Of a DNA stretch of 64,000 nucleotides, positions 51,086 to 58,779 are shown one piece after another. Position 1 is the stretch's first letter. Every line of letters begins with the position of its first letter. Both the position numbers and the translations under genes were made by a program. Under the pieces are notes generated by a model. The model searched no databases and had not been told where the DNA came from. It worked only from the letters and a program-made list of their open reading frames with translations. The stretch comes from an uncultured Sphingobacteriales bacterium (GTDB lineage: Bacteria > Bacteroidota > Bacteroidia > Chitinophagales > Chitinophagaceae), in the NCBI GenBank assembly GCA_937991535.1, contig CALKHN010000051.1, positions 1-64,000 of the forward strand. The letters are read 5' to 3'.

Positions 51086-52174
51086 ATGGCAGACTGTCAC
51101 TTTCTCTTTAGTTCCTTTAATCAGATTATCCGATTAACAGATGCAAGAAGACAAGCCTTGTTAACTGCAAGAAATGATTTGAGACAAAGAGTTTCCAATG
51201 GATTCAATACACTCAAGAGTGAATTACCCAGTGTTCATGAAATGGAATACCAGACCCAGGGGTCGTTCATAATGGATACTATTATTAATCCTATCTCTGA
51301 GGACTATGATCTTGATGATGGAATTTATTTTATCGGTTCTCATTCAAGAACACAAAGACCCGCAACAAAGGTTTTCCACGATTTTATCGTTAAATGTATT
51401 TCAGAGAATAACCACTCAGTTAAAAAAGTAATAGATAAGGATACTTGTGTAAGGGCCTTGTATCAGGAGGGCTATACTTTTCTGTTCGAGAATAAAACGG
51501 ATAAACTGACCAAGGGATTTCATGTCGATCTGCCCATCTATTATGCCGGCAATAAGAAGAATCCCGACCTTGCTCATTTGAAAAAATCCTGGATATTAAG
51601 TGACCCGATTGAATTTGTAAAATGGTTCGAGGAAAGAGTGCAATCCAATTTCCGTTCTGAATATCTATATGAAACAAAACTCTTCTCGGCGCAGTTTGAT
51701 GCCTGGCAGGATCAGGTTAGGAAACAGGACGCACAATTAAGGAGGATTGTACGCTACCTGAAAGCCTGGTGTGATTATAAAGGACAGGAAAAAATGCCTT
51801 GCGGACTAATCGTTACTATTTTGGCCGCTGAGAATTACCACAAAGATTCAAGGGATGATATTGCTTTAAAAGAGACACTTGTTAATATTCATACAGCCTT
51901 GCAAAAGGAATTTGTATGTAAAAGGCCTACTACGCCAAAAGATGAAGATTTACTGGAAGGATTTGAGGAGAAGGCTTATTTTCTGAATTGCCTTTCAGAT
52001 TTTACAGAAACGGCTAAGCAGGCAATCAATGAACAAAACCAAAAAAGAGCTTGTGCTAAATGGCAAAAATCATTTGGAGACAGATTCTCCTGTATCGCTG
52101 CATTAGACACTGATGAATCTTTCAGCAGTTTTAACAGTCCTGCAATTGTCACCGGAAATGCAAAAAGTGCTTAA
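51086..52174 (+). CDS. CBASS CD-NTase, DncV-like (clade A type)
   Basis: A 362-residue nucleotidyltransferase. The core is QTQGSFIMDTII near 56-67 and the metal-binding EDYDLDDGIYF near 72-82; a third acidic residue lies in GFHVDLPIYYAG near 145. DLDDG close to the GS motif resembles DncV of Vibrio, the cGAMP synthase paired with CapV. The C-terminal half has KAWCDYKGQEKMPCGLIVTI and ends after KWQKSFGDRFS. It acts with CapV, and the C-terminus is probably conjugated to a target by Cap2. A second CD-NTase lies at 54414. Confidence 0.92.
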   Translation: MADCHFLFSSFNQIIRLTDARRQALLTARNDLRQRVSNGFNTLKSELPSVHEMEYQTQGSFIMDTIINPISEDYDLDDGIYFIGSHSRTQRPATKVFHDFIVKCISENNHSVKKVIDKDTCVRALYQEGYTFLFENKTDKLTKGFHVDLPIYYAGNKKNPDLAHLKKSWILSDPIEFVKWFEERVQSNFRSEYLYETKLFSAQFDAWQDQVRKQDAQLRRIVRYLKAWCDYKGQEKMPCGLIVTILAAENYHKDSRDDIALKETLVNIHTALQKEFVCKRPTTPKDEDLLEGFEEKAYFLNCLSDFTETAKQAINEQNQKRACAKWQKSFGDRFSCIAALDTDESFSSFNSPAIVTGNAKSA

Positions 52175-53946
52175 TGGAATTGGACTTTGTACATGCAAGG
52201 AAAACTGCTTTTGAATATTTAAGTAAAACAAATTCACTTTTTGTTCTTACTCTTTCGCAACAAAGGGAACTTTCACTTTCCAGTTTTGCTGAAGTTTGGA
52301 ATGTAAAAGCTGAATTTTTTTTACCTGAAAAATCGATAAAAGAAATTACGCTCCATGTTTGCCTGCCCAATGAGTTTCCGCTTGTTCTGCCCAAAATTTA
52401 TCTCGCTCCTTCAGACAACAAATGGATACAATATATTCCCCATGTAGATACAAAGGGTTATATCTGTACTCTTGATGATGAATTTGTAAGCCTCGATGCA
52501 GATCAACCTGGGGCTATTGTAAAAATAATCTTGGATAAAGCACTGACAATTCTTGAAGACGGATTAGCCAAAAAGAATGTTGCAGATTTTGCAGAAGAGT
52601 TTATTGCCTATTGGGAAGAGAAGTATGGAAAGAAAGACGAAGTGCATTGTGGAATGAGTATTATTGAACACAATTTTTTACCCCCAGCAAATACTATAAA
52701 GTTTCTTCATCTCTCACAATCTTACGCCGGGTATTCAATAATTATTCACCACGAATCTCCTGAATTTTTACAATTAAAGAAATACCTAAAAGAAAGGAAA
52801 TTTTCATTTGATGAATTAGAATCTTTTTACCTGGGCGAATTGAACTCTTTACTGCCTCCATTTAACGCCACAAATACATCAATCCTTGATATCATACAAA
52901 CTCACTTTCCTGATTTATCAACTCGTTTTGGCAACTTCATCAATACAAATTCGTATCCCAAAGTGGTATTGTTTTCAACAATACAAAGCGAAAGGCGTAT
53001 GTATTTTGGCTGGCGTATACATCGTCTGAATACTAATAGAAATGGCTTTCGCCCAACCACGCTTTCCCCGATAAATGTGATGGATAGTTTTCAAAAAAAT
53101 GACCCGGCTGATAGAATCAAATTTGACCAATTTACAAGTGAAAGATTAATCGAAAGGTCTGAAGGGATAGCAAGTCTTAATACAAAGCTCAAGATCGGAA
53201 TTGCAGGTCTTGGAAGTATTGGTTCAAACCTGATTCCCTATCTATTGCCTTTGGGAATTGAGAAGCTACTTCTGGTAGACCCGGATATCTTAACATTGGA
53301 AAATACACCTAGGCATCTGCTTGGTGTGGATGCAATACCGCAGTATAAAACAGATGCGATCAAAATATTTCTGGAAGATAGTAATCCATTCATTAATATC
53401 ACAGCGATTCGCAAATCCATAGTTAATGTAGTAATAAATGATCCTACATCGATAAACGAATGTGATTACTTATTTGTAGCTATTGGAAAAACGACTATTG
53501 AAGAATACCTTTCAAATGCGCTTAAAGAAAACAAAATTTGTAAACCTCTTTTTATTCTTTGGGTAGAACCTTTTCTTATCGGTGCTCACTGTATATTTAT
53601 CCAACCAGGTCACAATATTTCGTTTAAAGGTCTATTTCTGGATGGATTCTTTAAATATAATATTATTTCAGAAGCCGAGTATAAAGATCCATTAAGAGAA
53701 TTTACGTTTAAGGAAGCAGGTTGTCAATCAACCTATGTGCCTTACGGAATGAAGAGCATAGTACTATTTTTGTCAGCACTGATTCCCGAAATTTATTCAT
53801 TAATAGAAAATAAAAGTACCCAAAACCTTCATATATCGTGGAGAGGACCCGGACTATTATTAAAAGATATGAATATAAAGCTATCTGAGTTCGGAAACCA
53901 AATAAAGGAAAATACTATAGCTATAAATGATTTAGAATGGAAATAG
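52174..53946 (+). CDS. cap2: CBASS Cap2, E1-E2 ubiquitin-like ligase
   Basis: A 590-residue fusion. The N-terminal E2-like domain has the line FPLVLPKIYL and the active Cys in KGYICTLDDE (Cys98). The C-terminal E1 (ThiF) domain has the ATP motif IAGLGSIGSNLIPYLLPLGI near 345-364 and the Cys of KEAGCQSTYVPYG near 515. Cap2 conjugates the C-terminus of the CD-NTase to a target, which primes the synthase. Start and stop overlap the genes on both sides (TAATG before; 10 bp after), so the block is tightly coupled. Confidence 0.93.
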   Translation: MELDFVHARKTAFEYLSKTNSLFVLTLSQQRELSLSSFAEVWNVKAEFFLPEKSIKEITLHVCLPNEFPLVLPKIYLAPSDNKWIQYIPHVDTKGYICTLDDEFVSLDADQPGAIVKIILDKALTILEDGLAKKNVADFAEEFIAYWEEKYGKKDEVHCGMSIIEHNFLPPANTIKFLHLSQSYAGYSIIIHHESPEFLQLKKYLKERKFSFDELESFYLGELNSLLPPFNATNTSILDIIQTHFPDLSTRFGNFINTNSYPKVVLFSTIQSERRMYFGWRIHRLNTNRNGFRPTTLSPINVMDSFQKNDPADRIKFDQFTSERLIERSEGIASLNTKLKIGIAGLGSIGSNLIPYLLPLGIEKLLLVDPDILTLENTPRHLLGVDAIPQYKTDAIKIFLEDSNPFINITAIRKSIVNVVINDPTSINECDYLFVAIGKTTIEEYLSNALKENKICKPLFILWVEPFLIGAHCIFIQPGHNISFKGLFLDGFFKYNIISEAEYKDPLREFTFKEAGCQSTYVPYGMKSIVLFLSALIPEIYSLIENKSTQNLHISWRGPGLLLKDMNIKLSEFGNQIKENTIAINDLEWK

Positions 53947-54392
53947 TTTTACAAGGAAAACGTTTTTATTTTACAGATGAAGTTGTTGCCATTCTTGACT
54001 TTCACAAGCAAAGGAAATCGAATGATCATGAAAAGGGTGGCATTGTGTTAGGAAAGATTCAGGATAATAATATTATTATTAACAGGCTATCTGTGCCAAC
54101 TGAACTTGATAAATCATCGAGATATAATTTCGAGCGCCATCGATTATCTGCACAGATCATCATTGACTACGAGTTTCACAATAGTAATAAGCAGATTACA
54201 TACTTAGGTGAATGGCATACACATCCGGAGGATAACCCTTCACCTTCTCAGACTGACTTAAAAATGATTCAGCAACAAATCTCCAGCAATATTATACATA
54301 CTGATTTTTTAATCCTGATGATTCAAGGTAGGGAAAAACTTTATTTTGGGATTAAGGATAAACAGGGACTGAATTTTATTTTGCATGTTTAA
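53937..54392 (+). CDS. cap3: CBASS Cap3, JAB/JAMM isopeptidase
   Basis: A 151-residue Mov34/JAB1-type metalloprotease. The JAMM motif is GEWHTHPEDNPSPSQTD near 90-106, with the metal His-x-His and the Asp in place, and a Glu in HEKGGIVLGK upstream. Cap3 removes the CD-NTase from Cap2-made conjugates and thus resets the signal. The gene overlaps cap2 by 10 bp. Together with Cap2 it defines a type II CBASS. Confidence 0.93.
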   Translation: MEIVLQGKRFYFTDEVVAILDFHKQRKSNDHEKGGIVLGKIQDNNIIINRLSVPTELDKSSRYNFERHRLSAQIIIDYEFHNSNKQITYLGEWHTHPEDNPSPSQTDLKMIQQQISSNIIHTDFLILMIQGREKLYFGIKDKQGLNFILHV

Positions 54393-54413
54393 ATACCGAA
54401 CAAGTTTACAAAT

Positions 54414-55355
54414 ATGGCCAACTGCTCTGATACTTTTATTTCTTTTAGCACCAATATTAGCTTAACAAAAACTGCTATACGCAATTTACGTGCTGCCAGG
54501 TCGGCGATTAAAAGAAAAATCATTCAATATTTTTCTGAAAGCATAAAGCCCTTGCAGTTCGAATTTTTCGGACAGGGTTCCTTCACATTTGGAACCATTA
54601 TCCGTCCTCTTAATGGAGAATATGATATTGACATCTGCATTTATATTAAAAATCAATCCAGATGGCGGAATGATTGGCCAACAGCTGAATCTGTTTCAGA
54701 ACGAATAAAAAGTGCTTTAATAGGACATACATCCTATAATCCTATTAATAAAAGGAAATGTGTGCGTATCATTTATAAACCAACTCAGGCTTCCAATAAC
54801 TTAAGTTATCATGTTGATCTTCCTATTTATATAAGATATAATAACTTTTTTGGTGAACAGATTACCCGGATTGGCGTGAACGGACCTGTGCAATGGTCTC
54901 AAAAATCAAACCCCAAAGGGCTAACCAACTGGTTTATCACACAATGTTTAACAAATAAATCAGACAAGGAGCAACTGATTAGACTGGTGAAATATGTTAA
55001 AGCATGGAAAGATTTTAAGTCCGAAGGAATCAAATTTCCGAGTGGCATTGCTCTCACAGTTTTAATGGCGGAGAACTATTATCCTCACTTCCATGATAAC
55101 ATTGCCTTTAAAGAGACAATCAGGAAATCGTATAGTAAGTTGTTCATGTGGTATGATTTGTTTGGAATGAAAAATATTTACAATCCGGTTTTACCCGATA
55201 GTATTCTGACAGAGAACCTTTCAAAAAAACAAAAGGAATATTTCCGGCATTGTTTCGAGCAACTTGTTGATGATGCAAAGATTGCCATTGATGAACCAGA
55301 CAAGTCGAAATCACTTCAACTATGGCAAAGACATCTTGGTAATCGGTTTACTTAA
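54414..55355 (+). CDS. Second CD-NTase-like nucleotidyltransferase of the CBASS operon
   Basis: A 313-residue homologue of the first CD-NTase, 21 bp after cap3. Key motifs are kept: GQGSFTFGTIIRPL near 53-66, EYDIDICIYI near 70-79, and YHVDLPIYIR near 132. The DLDDG of the first copy is replaced by DIDIC. The C-terminus stops right after LWQRHLGNRFT, the point homologous to KWQKSFGDRFS in the first copy, so it lacks the first copy's C-terminal tail of about 20 residues that Cap2 would use. The base preference is unknown. It is a paralogue, not a truncated copy. Confidence 0.85.
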   Translation: MANCSDTFISFSTNISLTKTAIRNLRAARSAIKRKIIQYFSESIKPLQFEFFGQGSFTFGTIIRPLNGEYDIDICIYIKNQSRWRNDWPTAESVSERIKSALIGHTSYNPINKRKCVRIIYKPTQASNNLSYHVDLPIYIRYNNFFGEQITRIGVNGPVQWSQKSNPKGLTNWFITQCLTNKSDKEQLIRLVKYVKAWKDFKSEGIKFPSGIALTVLMAENYYPHFHDNIAFKETIRKSYSKLFMWYDLFGMKNIYNPVLPDSILTENLSKKQKEYFRHCFEQLVDDAKIAIDEPDKSKSLQLWQRHLGNRFT

Positions 55356-55466
55356 ATAAGTTATGACCGGATATTTTTATGATCAATTGGTGTAAAGCTA
55401 TTTGGAAGAAATGAGGGAGTTTGTTGCATTAAACTGAAAATCAACCATCATTTGTTAGAGGATCTA

Positions 55467-55521
55467 AAAAGAAAAAAGGATTACCGATTAAAGTAATCCT
55501 GTTGGTGATTCCGCTGGGACT
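55467..55521 (-). repeat. tRNA 3'-end fragment followed by terminator (minus strand)
   Basis: Read on the minus strand, AGTCCCAGCGGAATCACCA (55521-55503) has the layout of a tRNA 3' end: end of T-loop, T-stem CCCAG, acceptor CGGAATC, discriminator A, CCA. A hairpin AGGATTAC / GTAATCCT (55500-55477) with an 8-nt loop and a run of T follows, as in a tRNA terminator. The rest of the tRNA is missing. It is probably a trace of site-specific integration or an attachment site carried by an element. Confidence 0.5.
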
Positions 55522-55888
55522 AAACAAAATATTTCAAACTAATACTATCATTTGTTTTGCGAACAATGCCTCTTATTGCAAATTTTTTAGCTTTAAGATA
55601 CTCAAGCCTGTCTAGAAATTACTGCGAATATGATGTGCTAAGCGAGTCGTTGAAAGGAACTCATAAAACAATGGATTTGGACTGTTTTATTTTGTGTAAA
55701 CCATTTAACTTAACAACAAAATGTCAGTGGCTTTTTGTCATATTTCTGACAAGATTTTTTTGTTTAGAAATTTGTTTTAAAAAATGTTGGAATTTAATAT
55801 GTACTGGAACACTTTGATTATAAATTATTTACAAATTGGAAAAATTACACCCATAATGATATTAATAGATTGATTATCAATAAGTAAA
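55522..55888. other. 367-bp gene-free stretch at the island end
   Basis: No coding sequence is supported on either strand. A short inverted repeat, TGTCAG(N)CTGACA, occurs near 55721-55752 and could be an arm-type site. The stretch lies between two different tRNA 3' fragments and is probably the end zone of the mobile element. Confidence 0.4.
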
Positions 55889-55907
55889 GAATCCAGTCCC
55901 GGGCACA
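55889..55907 (+). repeat. tRNA 3'-end fragment: likely right attachment site of the island
   Basis: GAATCCAGTCCCGGGCACA has the exact 3' layout of a tRNA: loop end GAAT, T-stem CCAGT, acceptor CCCGGGC, discriminator A. Upstream sequence does not continue into a tRNA. A strong terminator follows at once. This is the expected product of integration into a tRNA 3' end, with chromosome to the right. The matching copy would be to the left, outside the window. Confidence 0.6.
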
Positions 55908-55939
55908 AAGCATTGTAAATAAATTATTTACGATGCTTT
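55907..55939 (+). terminator. Strong rho-independent terminator beside the tRNA fragment
   Basis: Arms AAAGCATTGTAAATAA / TTATTTACGATGCTTT pair over 16 bp with a single G-U wobble, followed by TTTTTTATTT. In the empty site it would end the tRNA transcript. Confidence 0.75.
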
Positions 55940-55976
55940 TTTTATTTGTTTGCCATCAACTTAAAAATTTCAAATA

Positions 55977-55997
55977 TTGTACTTATTTTTGTACTTA
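55977..55997 (+). promoter_or_regulatory. Operator-promoter of the YefM/YoeB pair
   Basis: TTGTACTTA occurs twice (55977-55985 and 55989-55997). The -7 box TATTTTTG (55984-55991) lies between them. The antitoxin GTG start at 56010 is 18 bp downstream. Such repeats at a toxin-antitoxin promoter are typical binding sites of the antitoxin-toxin complex. Confidence 0.5.
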
Positions 55998-56009
55998 AAT
56001 AAGAACAGT

Positions 56010-56264
56010 GTGAAAATTGTAAATTATTCTGAATTCCGTAATAACCTGTCTCAAAATTTGAATGCAGTAAATGACGACCGGGAAATTGTTATAGTGTCCA
56101 GAACACAGGGAAAAAATGTAGTTGTAATGGATTTGGATGAATACAACGCTATTCAGGAAACACTTCATTTAACAAGTACAAAGGCTAACCGCAAAAGGCT
56201 GGAAGAAGCAATCACAGAAATGAATAACAATAAATTCGTCAAGAATAAACTGATCGGGAAATAG
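56010..56264 (+). CDS. yefM: YefM-type antitoxin (Phd/YefM family)
   Basis: GTG 56010 gives an 84-residue product (MKIVNYSEFRNNLSQNLNAV after the start). It has the Phd/YefM pattern: N-terminal DNA-binding half with VIVSRTQGKNVVVMDLDEY and a C-terminal helical half rich in Lys and Asn that binds the toxin. It neutralises YoeB and represses the operon. The earlier TTG at 55977 would put the start into the operator and is rejected. The toxin gene starts 1 bp after its stop. Confidence 0.9.
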   Translation: MKIVNYSEFRNNLSQNLNAVNDDREIVIVSRTQGKNVVVMDLDEYNAIQETLHLTSTKANRKRLEEAITEMNNNKFVKNKLIGK

Positions 56265-56265
56265 A

Positions 56266-56523
56266 ATGGAGCTAGTGTGGCAAACAAATGCCTGGGAGGA
56301 TTACCTCTATTGGCAGGTACAGGATAAAAAAACGCTGCAGCGGATTAATGATTTAATTAAAGATGCATTGTGTTCTCCATTTAACGGTATTGGTAAACCA
56401 GAGCCGCTTAAGGGTGACTTGTCGGGCTACTGGAGCCGTCGTATCACAGACGAACACAGACTGGTATATACAGTAAAGGAAAAAAGATTGCACATCATTC
56501 AGTGCCGGTTTCATTATCACTAA
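56266..56523 (+). CDS. yoeB: YoeB-type endoribonuclease toxin (Txe/YoeB family)
   Basis: An 85-residue ribosome-dependent mRNA endonuclease. Conserved parts are VWQTNAWEDYLYWQ at the start, KPEPLKGDLSGYWSRRITDE (catalytic Glu and Arg) and the ending QCRFHYH, where the His-Tyr pair is the YoeB signature. All catalytic residues are present. With YefM it forms a complete toxin-antitoxin module, on the chromosomal side of the tRNA fragment. Confidence 0.93.
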   Translation: MELVWQTNAWEDYLYWQVQDKKTLQRINDLIKDALCSPFNGIGKPEPLKGDLSGYWSRRITDEHRLVYTVKEKRLHIIQCRFHYH

Positions 56524-56579
56524 GTGATTGTCAACAAAAGTATGGACAATTGAATTCACTCAAAATAAGCTGAGCAGAT

Positions 56580-56861
56580 TTAGTAATATGAATGCATTTT
56601 GAAATCCTGGTGGAGCGTATTGAATCCCTCTTCCGCATATTTTAGTATCAATACAGCAGGTTGTGTTTGTCCACGGTCATGGCAGATCTGCTTCTTTTCA
56701 CGGTGAATCAGCGGAAAGCGTGTGCCCCACTTCAGTTCTTCCATCCATTGATTGGCAACAGGGCAATTTTTGGATAAACACTTTCACGCAGCTTGGTAAT
56801 GAGACCGGGTGTTGATGCTGTTCCAGTTCTTTTCTGCTATGCGTTCTTTTATCGTTTTCAT
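56580..56861 (-). pseudogene. Decayed 2OG-Fe(II) oxygenase (partner of ada)
   Basis: On the minus strand ATG 56861 opens MKTIKERIAEKNWNSINTRS and stops early. Another frame carries NCPVANQWMEELKW, then GQTQPAVLILKYAEEGFNTL, ending HQDFKMHSYY. These are pieces of the AlkB-like 2OG-Fe(II) oxygenase that follows ada in many Bacteroidota, with the metal-binding HQD part surviving but the rest cut out. There is a large internal deletion and a frameshift. It lies 18 bp after the ada stop, so it was the second gene of the operon. Nothing else is seen in 56524-56879. Confidence 0.75.
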
Positions 56862-56879
56862 TCCATGTATTTTAAAATA

Positions 56880-57731
56880 TCAGACAGCCTGATGTGTTTT
56901 TGCGGCTTCCCATCCAATAATGGCGCTTTTACGGATACTGCTCCAATGGTATTGCCCGGTTTCACCGGTAGATTTTATGACCCGGTGACAGGGGATAAGG
57001 AATGCAACCGGGTTATTTGCTACGGCAGTACCCACGGCCCGGGAAGCACCTTTGTAACCGGCTTTCATTGCCAGGTTGCTGTAGGTGGTAAGACCGCCAG
57101 CCGGTATTTTTAACAATGCCTCCCAAACCTTGATCTGAAAATCAGTTCCCCTTAAATGCAACTTGATTTCATCCAGTTTGCTCCAATCCTGGCTAAACAC
57201 AAAGAGGGCATTTTGCTGGATCAAATCCACAACGGGATAATATTGTGCATTGGGGAAGACGGCTTTCAATTCGGCTAATGCTTTTTCCTGTCCCTCATCG
57301 GCAAACGCCATATAACATATCCCTTTTGTTGTAGAGGCTGTAATCACAGAGCCAAAAGGCGTGTCTGCAAATGCATAATTAATATGAAGCAAAACTCCGC
57401 CATTTTTATATTCTCCCGGGGTCATGCCTTCTATTTTAATAAACAGGTCATGCAATCTTCCTGTGCCTGAAAGCCCTGTTTCAAAGGCAGTATCAAGCAA
57501 AGTGGCGCCTGTACTTTTTAATATATTTTTAGCGTGCGCAGCACTCAGGTATTGCAAAAACTGTTTGGGTGTTACGCCTGCCCATTCGCGGAACATCCGC
57601 TGAAAATGAAATGGGCTAAGGTGCACATGTGCCGCTGCTTCCCCGAGATTCGGTTGCGATTTGAAGTTTTCTTTTAAAAAAGAGATCGCTTCTGCAATTC
57701 TTTTATAATCCAGTGCTTGTTGCGTTTCCAT
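56880..57731 (-). CDS. ada: Bifunctional Ada-type regulator / O6-methylguanine-DNA methyltransferase (AraC-MGMT fusion)
   Basis: A 283-residue fusion: residues about 8-105 an AraC HTH (NLGEAAAHVHLSPFHFQRMF) and about 115-283 a DNA methyltransferase with the active-site PCHRVIKSTGE near 250-260. It lacks the Cys4 N-terminal phosphotriester repair domain of E. coli Ada. It repairs O6-methylguanine by taking the methyl group on its Cys and may regulate itself. The oxygenase that normally follows is decayed here, so direct reversal by the AlkB-like partner is lost. Confidence 0.92.
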   Translation of the reverse strand: METQQALDYKRIAEAISFLKENFKSQPNLGEAAAHVHLSPFHFQRMFREWAGVTPKQFLQYLSAAHAKNILKSTGATLLDTAFETGLSGTGRLHDLFIKIEGMTPGEYKNGGVLLHINYAFADTPFGSVITASTTKGICYMAFADEGQEKALAELKAVFPNAQYYPVVDLIQQNALFVFSQDWSKLDEIKLHLRGTDFQIKVWEALLKIPAGGLTTYSNLAMKAGYKGASRAVGTAVANNPVAFLIPCHRVIKSTGETGQYHWSSIRKSAIIGWEAAKTHQAV

Positions 57732-57904
57732 GATGTTTCATTTAGTAATGCAAAAATACCTGTGGATATATCGTATTAAAACCCGGTTCTTGCGGATAGC
57801 TGATCTTCATGCACAATTTTTAAATTATTGTTCTGAAGGTCATATTGATCCTTCAATTCTACTATGATAACATTGGCAGGTGAGGGCAAAGGTGGGCGTT
57901 TCTT

Positions 57905-58768
57905 TTACCCAAACTCCGGTCCGCATATAGCATACAGCTTGCTGCTGATTCCCGGGAAAGGATTTTTTTCTTTGTACATTCTTGTAAAATAACGCTGCGT
58001 GCTGAATCCGGCAGCAGTTAATGAATACATCAGTTTTTCTTTATTACACAATACATCCACAACAACCGGTTTGCCTGTAAGTTGATTTAGCGCGTGCGAT
58101 ATTAGTAAATCCGCGCCTGACTGTGTTTGTGCTATCAGGGGCCCAATATGATGATACTTGCTTCCGTCTCTGCCCAGTGCAAACCCTGTAACCTTATTGT
58201 TTTGTAACAATACCCATGCTTTATGCGGATAGGTTTTTATCAGCATTTCAATGAGGGGCGTTCTGTTGGTGCCGGAAACGATTTCATCCAGCGCAATGAT
58301 TTCCGGGATATGCTCTACCCTGATTTGTTCTGGTAATACATTTCCACCAGGAATGCCGGTTTTTTTTGCGGCGGTATTCACCATCCTTGCAATCCGGTAT
58401 TCGTCTTTGAATCCAAATTTTTTATACACCTGTTGCCCCTGTACAGTGGCATCGAGCTTAACCGAAGGGAAGCATTCCAATTTTTCGAAAACATGTTCAA
58501 GCAGTAATTTGCTTATCCCTCTTCCCCTGTATGTTTTTTTCACCAGTACCATTCCAATCCAGGCAAGGTTATTGGAATAATTTATGGCAGTGGTTGTTGC
58601 AACGATTTCCTGTTCACATACAGCAGCGATACAGGTATTTCCGGGACATTCTACTAAAAAGTTCCAGTCGTTTACCGTTTGGTTCCAGCCTTCGGCAGCA
58701 GAAAGGTGCATTGCAGCCGCAGCATCACCTGCCCTCATGGTTCTTACTATGATGGACCTGGCTTCCAT
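57905..58768 (-). CDS. GNAT family N-acetyltransferase, two-domain
   Basis: A 287-residue protein with an N-terminal GNAT domain (MVLVKKTYRGRGISKLLLEH near 71-90, the acetyl-CoA loop V-x3-RGxG) and a C-terminal second GNAT-like half with PVVVDVLCNKEKLMYSLTAA and the ending PFPGISSKLYAICGPEFG. This is the pattern of the DUF/YitI-like acetyltransferases that often have an unclear substrate. It lies 11 bp after the MFS transporter gene in the same direction and probably belongs to one transcript. Confidence 0.85.
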   Translation of the reverse strand: MEARSIIVRTMRAGDAAAAMHLSAAEGWNQTVNDWNFLVECPGNTCIAAVCEQEIVATTTAINYSNNLAWIGMVLVKKTYRGRGISKLLLEHVFEKLECFPSVKLDATVQGQQVYKKFGFKDEYRIARMVNTAAKKTGIPGGNVLPEQIRVEHIPEIIALDEIVSGTNRTPLIEMLIKTYPHKAWVLLQNNKVTGFALGRDGSKYHHIGPLIAQTQSGADLLISHALNQLTGKPVVVDVLCNKEKLMYSLTAAGFSTQRYFTRMYKEKNPFPGISSKLYAICGPEFG

Positions 58769-58779
58769 TGATATGCAGC

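Noticed and set aside
54414..55355. The second CD-NTase as a truncated duplicate of the first
   Set aside because: It has diverged throughout and keeps the catalytic motifs, with a normal start and stop, so it is treated as a functional paralogue.
55557..55817. 86-residue frame at the island end
   Set aside because: Rich in Cys, Phe and Leu with no pattern of a real protein, in A/T-rich sequence between two tRNA fragments.
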